A DNA stretch of 64,000 nt, taken from positions 1,058,356-1,122,355 of the forward strand of contig NZ_CP060140.1 of assembly GCF_022376295.1 (NCBI RefSeq), given 5' to 3'. This DNA comes from Nodularia sphaerocarpa UHCC 0038. Lineage in GTDB: Bacteria > Cyanobacteriota > Cyanobacteriia > Cyanobacteriales > Nostocaceae. Shown here piece after piece: positions 44,338 to 54,354 of the stretch. The position numbers were made by a program, and so were the translations under genes. Each line of letters opens with the position of its first letter. The stretch's first letter is position 1. Below the pieces are notes generated by a model. The model was not told the DNA's origin. It searched no databases and saw only the letters and a list, made by a program, of their open reading frames with translations.

Positions 44338-45858
44338 ATGGATCAAGTGAGAATTTTAGTCGTTGAAGATGAAGTAATTGTAGCCAGAACAATTGCTAAT
44401 CAACTTAATCAGTTAGGGTACATGGTTACGGGTAAAGCTTCTTCGGGAGAAGTGGCGATCGCCAAAGCATTAGAGACTAAGCCACAACTAGTTTTAATGG
44501 ATATTATCCTCAAAGGTAATATGGATGGGATTACAGCTGCTGCGAGCATTCGTGAGCAGTTAGATATTCCCGTGATTTTCCTCACGGCTTATGGTGATGA
44601 CAAGACTTTACAACGTGCGAAACTCACTCAACCCTTTGGATATGTAGTTAAACCATTTACTTCTAAAGATTTAAGAATAGCGGTTGAAATCGGTTTATTA
44701 AAACACCAACTAGAACAGGATCTGCGGGAAAGTCGAGATCGATTAGCCACGCTTTTAAACTCAATGAGCGATGCTGTAATTGCTACCAACGCTCAGGCCA
44801 AAGTCACATTTATGAATCCGGCGGCTGAGTTGCTCACAGGCTGGAAACAAGCAGAAGCTGAGGGAAAAGACATATCCACTATTTTTAATATTGTCGATGA
44901 AATTACAGAAACTCCACTAGAAAACCCAGTCCTAAAAGTCCTACGAGAACAAAAAGTTGTGTATTTAGGGGAATTCACCTCTCTAATTACCAAAAATGGC
45001 AAAAAAGTTCCCATTGGGGATAGTGCTTCACCCATTATGCGACGAGCTAACCAGATAGATGGTGTCGTGATTGTTTTCTGGGATCTCAGCGAACGTCGTC
45101 AAACAGAAATTTTAGAGCGCGCATTAAATCAAGAGCGCGAACTCAACAATCTCAAATCCCTATTTATCTCCACAGTTTCTCATGATTTTCGTAATCCCCT
45201 GACTGTAATCCAAACAGCAGTCGAACTGATAGAAATCCAAGGAGATAATTTAACAGCAGCCAAGAAAAGCACCTACATCCAGCGAATTAAAGGTGCTGTG
45301 GACTCCATGAAACAATTAATGGAAGATGTGCTGTTTATGGGTAAGTCAGATGTGGGAAAAATTGAGTGTCATCCTGAGCTAGTAAAATTGGAGCAATTAT
45401 GTAGAGAAATTATCGCAGAATTTTCTCTGGTTACTAATGGTAGACATGAAATTTTGTTTACCTCTCATAGTGAATGCACAGATGCTTGGATAGACGAAAA
45501 ACTCTTAGAATACATATTTATTAATTTACTTTCTAACGCAGTTAAATATTCTCCTCTAAATGAAAACATCCAAGTTGATTTAACCTGTGATTTCCGAGAA
45601 AAAGTAGCCATATTGCAGATTCAAGACCGAGGAATTGGCATTCCTGAATTAGACCAGAAGCGATTGTTTGAATCATTCTATCGAGCCTCCAATGTGCAAT
45701 CAATTCAGGGTACAGGACTGGGGTTAGTCATCGTCAAAAGGTGCGTTGAAGCTCACCAGGGTGAAATCAGTTTCACCAGTCAAGTTGGTGTGGGTACAAC
45801 ATTCACCGTAATTTTGCCGCTTAATTATTCTGTCGCACACCATCCACAACAGGCTTAA
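44338..45858 (+). CDS. Hybrid response regulator / PAS / histidine kinase, 506 aa
   Basis: An N-terminal receiver domain (residues 4-120: VVEDE near 9-12, phospho-acceptor Asp55 in LVLMDI, FLTAYGDD, GYVVKPF) is followed by a PAS domain (about 135-255). Then come a HisKA domain (STVSHDFRNPLTVIQ) and an HATPase with NLLSNAVKYSP (N box), DRGIGIP and GTGLGLVIVK (G boxes). There are no membrane segments. It probably receives phosphate from the cyanobacteriochrome kinase encoded 7 bases upstream and passes a signal through its own kinase to an unknown regulator. ATG 44338 is the start. Its 3' end overlaps the convergent outer-membrane gene by 38 bases. Confidence 0.94.
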   Translation: MDQVRILVVEDEVIVARTIANQLNQLGYMVTGKASSGEVAIAKALETKPQLVLMDIILKGNMDGITAAASIREQLDIPVIFLTAYGDDKTLQRAKLTQPFGYVVKPFTSKDLRIAVEIGLLKHQLEQDLRESRDRLATLLNSMSDAVIATNAQAKVTFMNPAAELLTGWKQAEAEGKDISTIFNIVDEITETPLENPVLKVLREQKVVYLGEFTSLITKNGKKVPIGDSASPIMRRANQIDGVVIVFWDLSERRQTEILERALNQERELNNLKSLFISTVSHDFRNPLTVIQTAVELIEIQGDNLTAAKKSTYIQRIKGAVDSMKQLMEDVLFMGKSDVGKIECHPELVKLEQLCREIIAEFSLVTNGRHEILFTSHSECTDAWIDEKLLEYIFINLLSNAVKYSPLNENIQVDLTCDFREKVAILQIQDRGIGIPELDQKRLFESFYRASNVQSIQGTGLGLVIVKRCVEAHQGEISFTSQVGVGTTFTVILPLNYSVAHHPQQA

Positions 45859-48307
45859 CTTCCCTACCAGAAAATGGATCTGTACCACCAGTCCAATTAA
45901 AGTCACTAATTCGGATGCTAAAACCGCCTAATTCCAGGACTGGGTTATAACGCAAAGTGAGTCCATAGGTACGGCGGCTATATTCTAAAATATAATCGGT
46001 GCTAGTTTCTTTACCAGTGTCTAAGTTAATTGCTGTTTGAAAGCCTAAACGAAATGGTCCATAAATTTGCTGTGAGATTCCAGCACCTAGCACTTTGTTA
46101 TCAACTGAGCGATCAAACAAAAAGGGTGATAATCCGCTATTTAAGCCCTGAGAATAAGTGACATTAAAAGCGGTATAGTCTAAATAGGGGCGAGAGAAAT
46201 TACCAAACTGCCCGATTAAGCCGACTGTACCAGTTAGGGTACTTTGATTTTCGTTATTAGTGTAATAACTACTCGTACCTGTGACACTGGCAATTGTCTG
46301 TACATAAGGAACTACAGGGTTTGGTGTGTATTTCAAGCCCTCAGTGGCGGTAGGTGGTAATGGTTTACCCTGCCATAGTAAAAAGCCTTTACTGAGGCTA
46401 GCACTACCTTGTAAGCGACCGAGAGAAATTCGATCATTTGTGCGGTCTGCTTCTAGTAAGTCTAGGCGGTCAGTGTTGGCGTTGATATATTGTACACCTG
46501 CCTGATAGTTGAGGTTAACACCAGTATTGCCTATAGGAATTAGTGGAGAGCTAATTAGACCACCGATACTACTCTGAACAGTTTGAAAACCAAGAGTACC
46601 GTTATACAAGCGATCGCGGTAGCTATATTCTAAATTTAAGATGTGAGGATTAACATCGCTTAATGCTTGGGTCATTCGCAAATTACCCCGCAAATTCTGG
46701 TCTATTTTGTTGAAGTCAAAACTCGTTAATTCACCAGAACCTTCAAGTGTAGCCCGTGGGCTTAAAACGGCATTAATTCTGCTAGTCAGACCAAATAAAG
46801 CAGCTAAATCACCAGTACCTTCTTCTAAAGCTTTCTGCACAAATAATTGAGGCGTGATTCTCCAACGAGTCTGCTCATTATCAACAGGTGTGAAGCCCCG
46901 TTCCACAAACAACCCACCACGCTTACCCCCATCAAAGCCGGGGGAAACGTAAAATGGTGAAGCATCCCTTTCAAAACGGTCAAGGGTTTGTTTATTTACG
47001 GGAATTGGTAAGGAGAATTTTTGGTCAAAGACTAAACGCTGTCCCTGTGTAGTGATGGTTTCTACTAAAGGAGATTCGCGCGTTGCTGTGACTTGAGACG
47101 CGCGCAACTCTAATTCTGGGGGTGAAAACGGATCATTAGTAATCCGCACATCTTCAGCTTGCCAGCCTCGTGGATAAAACTCAATGCGTTGAGCTTGAAA
47201 CCGCAGTCGCTTGATTTTACCGCCGGCTTCTGGCGCGGGGATATTTCTAGCTTCTCCACCACCTAATGTAAAGTTAATACCGCCTGGGCTGGTGATCCCA
47301 GAAAGGGGCTGATTTCTTCTGACGCGATCGCTCAGGGGACGCTGAATTTCACCTGGTGTGACACCGGTGGGTGATAAAGCCAAATCTGTTTGAGCTGAGG
47401 GGACAAAGATTTCCCCACTGCCGTTTTCGATTTCCCCGTTATCTTGGATAAAATTATAACTAAAGCGTTCTCCCCGTAATACTTGATCTCCTCTGGTTAA
47501 GGCTACATTACCTGAACCCACGGCGATTAAATTATCTAAATTGACTTGCAGGCGATCGGCATCCACCACAGCTCCATCAAATCGCACCACGACATTACCT
47601 TCTGCGGTGATAATTCGCCGTTGTTCATCATATTCTTGCCGATCAGAGATCACTTCTACAGTCCTTTGTCTGGCTGGCGGCGTAGGTGTAGACTGTTGAG
47701 CAGGTTCGCTAGGTGACTTGAATTCTATGCTTGAGGGCGTGGAGGTTCCGTTATTCGGGTTACGAGACTTGAACTCGATAGTATTTTCTACTGGTTGAGA
47801 ACTCGGTATATAATCAGGTTGATCAGCAGAAATATTGATGCGATCGGGAAACTGCTCCACAGAAATATTATTTTCCGGCTCTTGTGGTGTCGCTTTTTGG
47901 GCTACCACTTGCACCTTGGGTATATTGCTAAACGCATCAAACAGCTTTTGGGAATAACCGACTGTTTGAGGTTCACCCAAATTTGCCGCACTTTGAGAAG
48001 CGGTGAAGGGAGAAAATTCTGGCGGGAAGGTTTCTGGTGTATTGGGAGTGGCTAGAGTTTTACCAGATAAGTTATCTCTAGTGGAGTTAAGGAAAGTTGA
48101 CAAACCCGAAGGAGATTCTGCCTCTTCCACATTTGAGATTTGTGGAATTTCCTCTACTGGCGGGGATTCTTGTTTCTGTTCTTGGCTATCAGTCTGATTG
48201 ATTAAAACTGAGGGAAACTCAGTATCACTAGCATAGGGAAAAGCATTTGCTGATGGTACTGGTTCGACAATGGGAAGCGGTGCAGGTGGCGGAACTGGAT
48301 GAAGCAT
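45821..48307 (-). CDS. DUF3769 outer-membrane protein, LptD/OstA-like
   Basis: It is a cyanobacterial analogue of LptD, which inserts lipopolysaccharide in the outer membrane. After a long Pro/Ser-rich N-terminal region (residues 1-220) comes an OstA/LptA-like beta segment (VEVISDRQEYDEQRRIITAEGNVVVR to ENGSGEIFVP). The C-terminal 400 residues are beta-barrel-like, with alternating hydrophobic strands and an aromatic-rich end (FSIRISDFNWTGGTDPF). Start ATG 48307 (MLHPVPPPAPLP) is preferred over TTG 48322. There is no obvious signal peptide at either start, which is usual for this family's annotation. psbI lies upstream on the same strand. Confidence 0.85.
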   Translation of the reverse strand: MLHPVPPPAPLPIVEPVPSANAFPYASDTEFPSVLINQTDSQEQKQESPPVEEIPQISNVEEAESPSGLSTFLNSTRDNLSGKTLATPNTPETFPPEFSPFTASQSAANLGEPQTVGYSQKLFDAFSNIPKVQVVAQKATPQEPENNISVEQFPDRINISADQPDYIPSSQPVENTIEFKSRNPNNGTSTPSSIEFKSPSEPAQQSTPTPPARQRTVEVISDRQEYDEQRRIITAEGNVVVRFDGAVVDADRLQVNLDNLIAVGSGNVALTRGDQVLRGERFSYNFIQDNGEIENGSGEIFVPSAQTDLALSPTGVTPGEIQRPLSDRVRRNQPLSGITSPGGINFTLGGGEARNIPAPEAGGKIKRLRFQAQRIEFYPRGWQAEDVRITNDPFSPPELELRASQVTATRESPLVETITTQGQRLVFDQKFSLPIPVNKQTLDRFERDASPFYVSPGFDGGKRGGLFVERGFTPVDNEQTRWRITPQLFVQKALEEGTGDLAALFGLTSRINAVLSPRATLEGSGELTSFDFNKIDQNLRGNLRMTQALSDVNPHILNLEYSYRDRLYNGTLGFQTVQSSIGGLISSPLIPIGNTGVNLNYQAGVQYINANTDRLDLLEADRTNDRISLGRLQGSASLSKGFLLWQGKPLPPTATEGLKYTPNPVVPYVQTIASVTGTSSYYTNNENQSTLTGTVGLIGQFGNFSRPYLDYTAFNVTYSQGLNSGLSPFLFDRSVDNKVLGAGISQQIYGPFRLGFQTAINLDTGKETSTDYILEYSRRTYGLTLRYNPVLELGGFSIRISDFNWTGGTDPFSGREVKPVVDGVRQNN

Positions 48308-48470
48308 AGCTAGGCAAATCAAGCTAAAAAATAGCCAATTGATAGCCGGAAGGATGAATTACACCTTTCGCCTTCCGACTTTTGTTTTTTGCCTAAAGAT
48401 AGCAAGCTACCAAGAGAAGGAGGTTTGGTGTTTTCCGTCTTCCGGCAGTTGTGGATCATTTGTGCAAATC

Positions 48471-48587
48471 TTACTCTGAATCCCGTCGTCCGGGGTTACG
48501 AGCTGGATCGTTCGACAAAAATCCGAAGACGAAAATAGCCACGAAGAAGCCAACAACAATATAAACAGCGATTTTTAAACTCACCAT
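48471..48587 (-). CDS. psbI: Photosystem II reaction center protein I
   Basis: PsbI is a one-helix subunit next to D1 in photosystem II, needed for stable assembly. The 38-aa product begins MVSLKIAVYIVVGFFVAIFV and ends FGFLSNDPARNPGRRDSE, matching the family from end to end: one transmembrane helix followed by the hallmark SNDPxRNPGR tail on the stromal/cytosolic side. ATG 48587 is the start and TAA at 48471-48473 the stop. It is easily missed because of its size. It is monocistronic by position, with about 300 noncoding bases upstream. Confidence 0.97.
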   Translation of the reverse strand: MVSLKIAVYIVVGFFVAIFVFGFLSNDPARNPGRRDSE

Positions 48588-48888
48588 ACAAATATCTCCA
48601 AAGGGTGTGAGAAAAAAGTTTCTCTCTCGGTATCTGCTATACAGAAAAGATAACTACTTTATATTACCGAAATCTTGTCCCTTTTTGAGATCAATCTGGT
48701 CAATGCCCCGCAGCTGTTTTTCGCTCGTTACTCTGGAGACGTTTACTCTCGGCGGAAGTTTCCAGTTGTCAGACAGCGCTATTTTTGCTTTCTACAGTCT
48801 GGCATCTTTGCTCGCCAAACCGCAACCTGGACTACTCCTCATCTTTGAGACAGTCACAGCGCCGCGTACACTAGGCAATGAGGAATTA
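48588..48888. other. psbI upstream region
   Basis: No gene is supported on either strand. A 95-aa open frame on the plus strand lacks recognisable features. The psbI promoter should lie here on the minus strand. Confidence 0.45.
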
Positions 48889-49578
48889 CTATGATGCCAC
48901 CAAATCTTTGCTCATTCGGCTTTTAATGACTCGTACAGGCGCACCTACGGCCACAGAATAGGGGGGGATATCTTTATTCACAACTGATCCCGCGCCAATC
49001 ACACTACCTTTACCGATAGTAACGCCATCTAACACCGTTACTCCATGCCCTAGCCAACAGTCATCTTCAATCACGATTCCCTTACGAGTGACTCCTTGAT
49101 CTCGGATGGGTTTTGTGGGATCTGTAAATTTGTGGTTATTGGCATATATTCCCGTATGGGATGCGATCATACAATGCTTACCAATTTTGATGTTTCCCGG
49201 CCCAGCAATACAAACATCAGGAGCAATAAAAGTTTGATCATCAATGGATATGCAAGTGTTATCCAAACAGCCAATATCAACGTAGCGCTCCAGCGCCACG
49301 CCATTTCCTAAATAAATTTTATTATTTGGGTGTCCTTTGGCATCCATGCGGACACCTTTAAAAAGGTGTACCCCATTTCCCATCTCAATGGCAGAAGCTC
49401 CCAGAAATTCTACGCCGTTTTGAATATAAACTGGTGTACCCATCCGAGAAAAAATCCTCCGATATACCAGATTTCGCAGTTTGGGACCAAGAGCAATTGT
49501 AGGAATATCTCCTAACAAAGTAGTGATTAATAATTCTTGTAATCTCTGCAATTTTGAAGCATATCGGTTGTTACTCAT
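48889..49578 (-). CDS. Hexapeptide-repeat O-acyltransferase, 229 aa
   Basis: The protein has a left-handed beta-helix built of hexapeptide repeats: IEMGNGVHLFKGVRM, IYLGNGVALERYVDIG, ISIDDQTFIAPDVCIA, IKIGKHCMIASHTGIYANNHKF, IVIEDDCWLGHGVTVLDGVTIGKGSVIGAGSVV. The catalytic-site His lies in the YANNHKF loop. Such enzymes acetylate sugars or antibiotics, most often during polysaccharide synthesis. ATG 49578 is the start and the length is typical. There are no glycan-synthesis genes next to it, so its acceptor is unknown. Confidence 0.9.
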   Translation of the reverse strand: MSNNRYASKLQRLQELLITTLLGDIPTIALGPKLRNLVYRRIFSRMGTPVYIQNGVEFLGASAIEMGNGVHLFKGVRMDAKGHPNNKIYLGNGVALERYVDIGCLDNTCISIDDQTFIAPDVCIAGPGNIKIGKHCMIASHTGIYANNHKFTDPTKPIRDQGVTRKGIVIEDDCWLGHGVTVLDGVTIGKGSVIGAGSVVNKDIPPYSVAVGAPVRVIKSRMSKDLVAS

Positions 49579-50695
49579 GATTAAATATCTCTGATATTGA
49601 GTGTTGTTGAAACTATTGAAGGCTTATTGTCTTCTGGTAGTGGCACTTATACTGATATTATTAAAGTCATGAATTTGATGTTTGGGTTTACAAAATGTTT
49701 ACCCAATTATTAGTTAGTCTTCTACGCAAATAGAAAACTAATTTCTGAGTTTATCTAATTGAGAGATCCTGTCACCTTAATCTAGAAAGATTAATTGATA
49801 TGGGTGACAGTGAATCGATGTTTCTATCCATGAATTGAGGTGGATAATTCAAAGTTTCGGGCTGTTTTTATGGAGCGTTGGCAGCAATACTCAGTGAATT
49901 GCAGCGCCAAAGATCAGAGTATTAAATTGGGTAATTGGGTGTTGTCAAAGATGCAAACTTTACTTTTATGGCGAATTTGAATAGATCTACTACTGTTATG
50001 TAGTTTTTCACCTGCAAGCTGCTTTCTGTCAACGACCAAATTCAAGAAGCTTTTTTCAACACAATTACATTTTTAATGCTTGACTGGGTTATCTCAAATT
50101 TGCAGATAATTTTCCCAGACATTCAAATATAATTAGCATTAAATTTGTATTACTGTTGTGATCCCAGCCAATCAAAGTTAGGGTGGATTGTCACCAACGT
50201 CAGCCATCACATTAAAATTCACCATCGGTGCAAACAAATAAGCGCTTCCACGATTGCGATGACGACTTTCTTGCAAAGAATTTCTAGAGTATGCGGCGCT
50301 AATCATGTTGCACACCGATGAGTTACAGGCGAACGAAATCAAAATTCTAATTACATCAATAATTTTTCGTGATAGCTGTTTTTAACATTAACACATTTTT
50401 TTTGATTGGAACACTCTTAATAAATAAGTTTTATCCAATTTAGCTAAACCGTATCGATGAAAATTTAAAATAACATTATTACTTGCGTAATCATCCCCGC
50501 TCAGATAAAAATACTGAGATAAAAAAATACATTTTTAAAAGTGGTAAATGTTGCCTGTGTTTAGGATATATATTGCAGAAGCGATCGCCCCAATTTCCCA
50601 AATTAATAACTTTGAGGTAATGTCAATAAATTGCCATTAGAGTTAGCTATTTTACTCTCAACATAACGATGTAGTAAGTTAGCTTTTAATTGACT
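49579..50695. other. Gene-poor region, first part
   Basis: I found no supportable coding frame, tRNA or strong terminator. Base composition is A/T-rich. One GCGATCGC octamer lies near 50580. It may be regulatory DNA or an eroded locus. Confidence 0.5.
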
Positions 50696-50827
50696 ATGCA
50701 ATCAAGCAACGATAACGCCGGGAGATTACTACAAGCACTGAACATCTCTAAATTAACAGAACCAATTGCCTCAAACCCTGTAAATTCAGGTGAATTAGCA
50801 GAACCAATATTTAATTTCATGCTCTAG
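50696..50827 (+). CDS. Possible 43-aa protein (weak)
   Basis: An open frame from ATG 50696 to TAG 50827 encodes MQSSNDNAGRLLQALNISKL followed by a Pro/Glu/Ser-containing tail. There is no clear ribosome-binding site and no family I know. It is listed only because it is the best frame in a long gene-poor region. Confidence 0.2.
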   Translation: MQSSNDNAGRLLQALNISKLTEPIASNPVNSGELAEPIFNFML

Positions 50828-51131
50828 ACATATATTTCAGGATGCTATGCCAATTAAAATAAAAGGCTAAGGATGTGATTTGCCTGAGTCTTGGTGATAC
50901 TTCAGAGCAAATCTGCGATATTTTGCCAATGTCATCCTTAAACAGCTAAAAAATTCTGCTGAAATCTTACCTAATCACCCGATTTTTGTAAATCACCCGA
51001 TTAGCAGATACCAAGGGGTAATGAGTGCTTGAAGCTAGATAAATTTTGTACAAGTTTAGATATACTTGGCTTTGAGGATGACTCTAGATCACAAAACCCA
51101 ATTTACATCCTTGCTTTAAAGGATGGTTTGA
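50828..51131. other. Gene-poor region, second part, with a 12-bp direct repeat
   Basis: AATCACCCGATT occurs at 50973-50984 and again at 50991-51002 (18-bp period). No gene is seen. Confidence 0.5.
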
Positions 51132-51362
51132 ATTAACAAAACTGTCAAACAAGCCTTAACTGCTGGCTATTTGAGGATTTCAGCCCAAACCCAAATACAA
51201 TTGCTACTTCAAAATAGCTATAACTCAGAAGATTTAAATGCCTTGATCCTCTGGCAACCAGATGTAGTAGCTGCTACTGTTAAACAAGAGTTACCCACTG
51301 ACAAAGGAAATTTACCTAAGAGCATTATATCTCTAAATACTCCTGAATATAGATACAATTGA
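51132..51362 (+). CDS. Small helical protein with apparent ATT start (or start-lost), 76 aa
   Basis: The frame directly after an in-frame TGA reads NKTVKQALTAGYLRISAQTQIQLLLQ and continues SYNSEDLNALILWQPDVVAATVKQE. This resembles short Nostocales proteins that begin M-x-T-V-x-x-A-x-x-x-GYL and carry SEDLxAL. An AAAGGAT stretch lies at suitable distance from ATT 51132. No ATG or GTG is available; TTG 51171 would cut off the conserved front. It is either a rare ATT start or a gene that has lost its start codon. Confidence 0.45.
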   Translation: MNKTVKQALTAGYLRISAQTQIQLLLQNSYNSEDLNALILWQPDVVAATVKQELPTDKGNLPKSIISLNTPEYRYN

Positions 51363-51765
51363 TACTTAAGTTATTTATTTAATTTTTCTTCCTTGAGCGA
51401 TCGCCTCTGACAATTCACTAGTTTCCTGATGCTTGTGATTTTTTTAGGCTAGAAGCAGAACAATACTTCTGTAGCAAAAATCACAAATACCTGAAGATAA
51501 TTAAAAAAAATTTAAAAATTTCCTGAAGTTTTACCTGACAAATAATAATTAAAATTTAATAGACTAAGTACATACTTGAGGGTAATCCATAGACTTAGAA
51601 ATGCCCTTAGTGTAAACTTTATCAGCGACGAAAAGAATAACTCTCAATGCTGAACAAAGTCATCGCTATTTTACAAACACAGTAAAAAGAATTGGCAACA
51701 TTGGGTAGAGACAGTAATACATAAGTAAACAATCGCCAAAATATCACTTGGAGTTTTACCAACCT
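51363..51765. other. glgP upstream region
   Basis: No gene is seen. It is A/T-rich, with one GCGATCGCC octamer near 51400, and should include the glgP promoter. Confidence 0.5.
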
Positions 51766-54330
51766 ATGCAGCCAATTCGCACATTTAACGTTTCTCCTTG
51801 CTTACCGTCGCGACTCGAACCCCTGCGACAACTAGCATATAACTTGCACTGGGATTGGAACGTTGAGAGTAAAGATTTATTTCGTCGTTTAGACACCGAT
51901 TTGTGGGAGTCGAGCCGCCATAACCCGGTGTTAATGCTGGGTACAATTAGTCAAGCGCGGCTGTTGGAAGTCGTCGAAGATGAAGGCTTCCTAGCACAAA
52001 TGGATCGGGCGGCTCGCCAGTTAGAAGATTATTTAAAAGAGCGTACTTGGTATCAGAAACAACGCAGCCAAAAGCCCAAAGAATGCTACGCCTATTTTTC
52101 GGCTGAATTTGGACTTGTAGATTGTTTACCAGTCTATTCGGGCGGTTTGGGTGTTTTAGCGGGGGATCACCTCAAATCGGCTAGCGACTTGGGTTTACCT
52201 CTGGTTGGTGTGGGCTTATTGTATCAGCAAGGGTACTTTGCTCAATACCTGAATGCAGATGGCTGGCAGCAAGAACGCTACCCCATGAACGATTTCTATA
52301 ATATGCCGTTGCATCTGGAGCGTCATCCTGATGGTTCAGAATTGCGGATTGCGGTAGATTATCCAGGGCGCAAGGTTTACGCTAGAGTATGGCGCGTACA
52401 AGTGGGAATGGTGCCACTTTATATGCTGGATACCAACATTGAACCCAATAACCCTTACGACCACGACATTACAGATCAGCTGTATGGTGGCGACATCGAT
52501 ATGCGGATTCACCAGGAAATTATGCTGGGGATCGGTGGTGTGCAGATGTTGAAAGCACTGGGTTATGATGTGACTGCCTACCACATGAATGAAGGTCATG
52601 CTGCGTTCTCAGCCTTAGAACGTATCCGCATCCTGATTCAAGAAGCAGGATTGAGCTATGACCAAGCCAGACAGGTGGTAGCTTCTAGCAATATCTTTAC
52701 CACTCACACACCAGTACCTGCGGGAATTGACTTGTTCTCTCCTGATAAAATTTTGCATTACCTGGGGTACTATGCCGAAATCTTTGGTTTGCCGAAGGAG
52801 CAATTTTTAGGACTGGGGCGAGAAAATACAGGTGATTTATCTGCACCTTTCAGTATGGCGGTGTTGGCTTTGAAGATGGCGACATTTTCAAACGGCGTGG
52901 CTCAGTTACACGGTGTGGTATCACGGGAAATGTTTCAGGGATTGTGGAAAAAGGTCCCAGTGGAAGAAGTACCTATTGCCGCAATTACGAACGGTGTTCA
53001 TGCTCGCAGTTGTGTGGCTAAATCAACTCAAGAGTTGTACGATCGCTATCTCGGTCCAAATTGGTCATCAGCAGCCCCAGAGAGCATATTGTGGGATCGA
53101 ATTGATACGATCCCCGATGAGGAATTGTGGCGCAATCACGAACGCTGTCGCTTAGACATGGTTGTATATGTCAGAGAACATTTGGTGAAGCATTTGCGCG
53201 ATCGCGGTGCTTCTGCATCGGAAATTGACCAAGCCCAAGAAGTTCTTGATCCCAAAGTTTTAACCATTGGCTTTGCTCGACGTTTTGCTACCTACAAACG
53301 CGCCACCCTCTGGATGCGTGATTTGAACAGGATTAAGCAAATTTTGCTGAATAACAAAGATCGCAAAGTACAATTTGTGATCGCTGGTAAGGCTCACCCC
53401 AAAGATATCCCAGGGAAAGAACTGATCCGCGACATTAATCACTTTATCCATGAACAAAACTTGGAAAAACAAGTGGTGTTTGTGCCTAATTACGATATTC
53501 ACATTGCTCGGTTGATGGTAGCTGGTTGTGATGTTTGGTTAAACACACCACGTCGTCCACGAGAAGCTTCCGGTACTAGCGGGATGAAAGCCGCTATGAA
53601 TGGATTGCTGAATTTAAGTGTTCTCGATGGTTGGTGGGATGAAGCTGATTATGTCCGCACTGGTTGGTCAATTGGACATGGTGAGGATTATGATGATCCT
53701 AATTACCAGGATGAGGTAGAAGCCAATGCTCTCTATGAATTGTTAGAGAAGGAAGTTGTGCCTCTATTCTACGAGCATCAGGATGCTGATGGCTTACCCA
53801 GGGGTTGGATTGCGAAAATGAAGGATGCTATTCGCTTGAATTGTCCTTTCTTTAATACGGCGCGGATGGTGGGAGAATATGCTCAACGGGCTTATTTTCC
53901 GGCAAGCGATCGCTTTACAATTCTAACTGCGGATAATTACGCCCCAGCGAAGGAATTAGCTAGTTGGAAATCTAAACTCGCCGAACAGTGGTTTAACATC
54001 AAAATCAAAGATATTGATGTATCGGCAGATACAGATATTGAGGTGAACCAAACCGTCGCTGTCAAAGCCAAGGTTGATTTAGCAAGTTTGACTAATGATG
54101 ATGTCCGGGTGGAGTTATACCAAGGTACAATTGATGCCAATGGTGACATCGCCAATGCTGTGCCTGTAGTCATGGATTACCAAGGGCAAGATTCACAAAA
54201 ATTGAGTGTTTACACGGCTAATATCACTTATACCGCCTCTGGTTTACAAGGCTTGTCTCTGCGTGTTTTACCGTACCATCTACACTTGTCTAGTCCCTAT
54301 GAACCAAGATTGATTGCTTGGGCTGAATAA
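51766..54330 (+). CDS. glgP: Alpha-glucan (glycogen) phosphorylase
   Basis: It releases glucose 1-phosphate from glycogen (GT35 family, pyridoxal phosphate enzyme). The shorter bacterial type of about 855 aa is seen: YFSAEFGLVDCLPVYSGGLGVLAGDHLKSASDLGLP near residue 110, NEGHAAFSALERIR near 275, FARRFATYKRATL near 505, and the PLP-lysine motif EASGTSGMKAAMNGLLNLSVLDGWWDE near 610. I chose ATG 51766 (MQPIRTFNVSPCLP), as the family starts there; TTG 51748 is possible and a TTGGAG sequence lies at that point. It supplies carbon for the oxidative pentose phosphate operon found 20 kb to the left. Confidence 0.96.
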   Translation: MQPIRTFNVSPCLPSRLEPLRQLAYNLHWDWNVESKDLFRRLDTDLWESSRHNPVLMLGTISQARLLEVVEDEGFLAQMDRAARQLEDYLKERTWYQKQRSQKPKECYAYFSAEFGLVDCLPVYSGGLGVLAGDHLKSASDLGLPLVGVGLLYQQGYFAQYLNADGWQQERYPMNDFYNMPLHLERHPDGSELRIAVDYPGRKVYARVWRVQVGMVPLYMLDTNIEPNNPYDHDITDQLYGGDIDMRIHQEIMLGIGGVQMLKALGYDVTAYHMNEGHAAFSALERIRILIQEAGLSYDQARQVVASSNIFTTHTPVPAGIDLFSPDKILHYLGYYAEIFGLPKEQFLGLGRENTGDLSAPFSMAVLALKMATFSNGVAQLHGVVSREMFQGLWKKVPVEEVPIAAITNGVHARSCVAKSTQELYDRYLGPNWSSAAPESILWDRIDTIPDEELWRNHERCRLDMVVYVREHLVKHLRDRGASASEIDQAQEVLDPKVLTIGFARRFATYKRATLWMRDLNRIKQILLNNKDRKVQFVIAGKAHPKDIPGKELIRDINHFIHEQNLEKQVVFVPNYDIHIARLMVAGCDVWLNTPRRPREASGTSGMKAAMNGLLNLSVLDGWWDEADYVRTGWSIGHGEDYDDPNYQDEVEANALYELLEKEVVPLFYEHQDADGLPRGWIAKMKDAIRLNCPFFNTARMVGEYAQRAYFPASDRFTILTADNYAPAKELASWKSKLAEQWFNIKIKDIDVSADTDIEVNQTVAVKAKVDLASLTNDDVRVELYQGTIDANGDIANAVPVVMDYQGQDSQKLSVYTANITYTASGLQGLSLRVLPYHLHLSSPYEPRLIAWAE

Positions 54331-54354
54331 CGAAGAAGCAGGGGAGCAGGGGAT

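Noticed and set aside
48347..48390. Terminator hairpin (CGGAAGG/CCTTCCG followed by a T-rich run) on the plus strand
   Set aside because: The stem is only 7 bp with a 17-base loop, and no plus-strand transcript ends here.
48607..48894. 95-aa plus-strand open frame between psbI and the acyltransferase
   Set aside because: No features of a known protein; it lies over the expected psbI promoter region.
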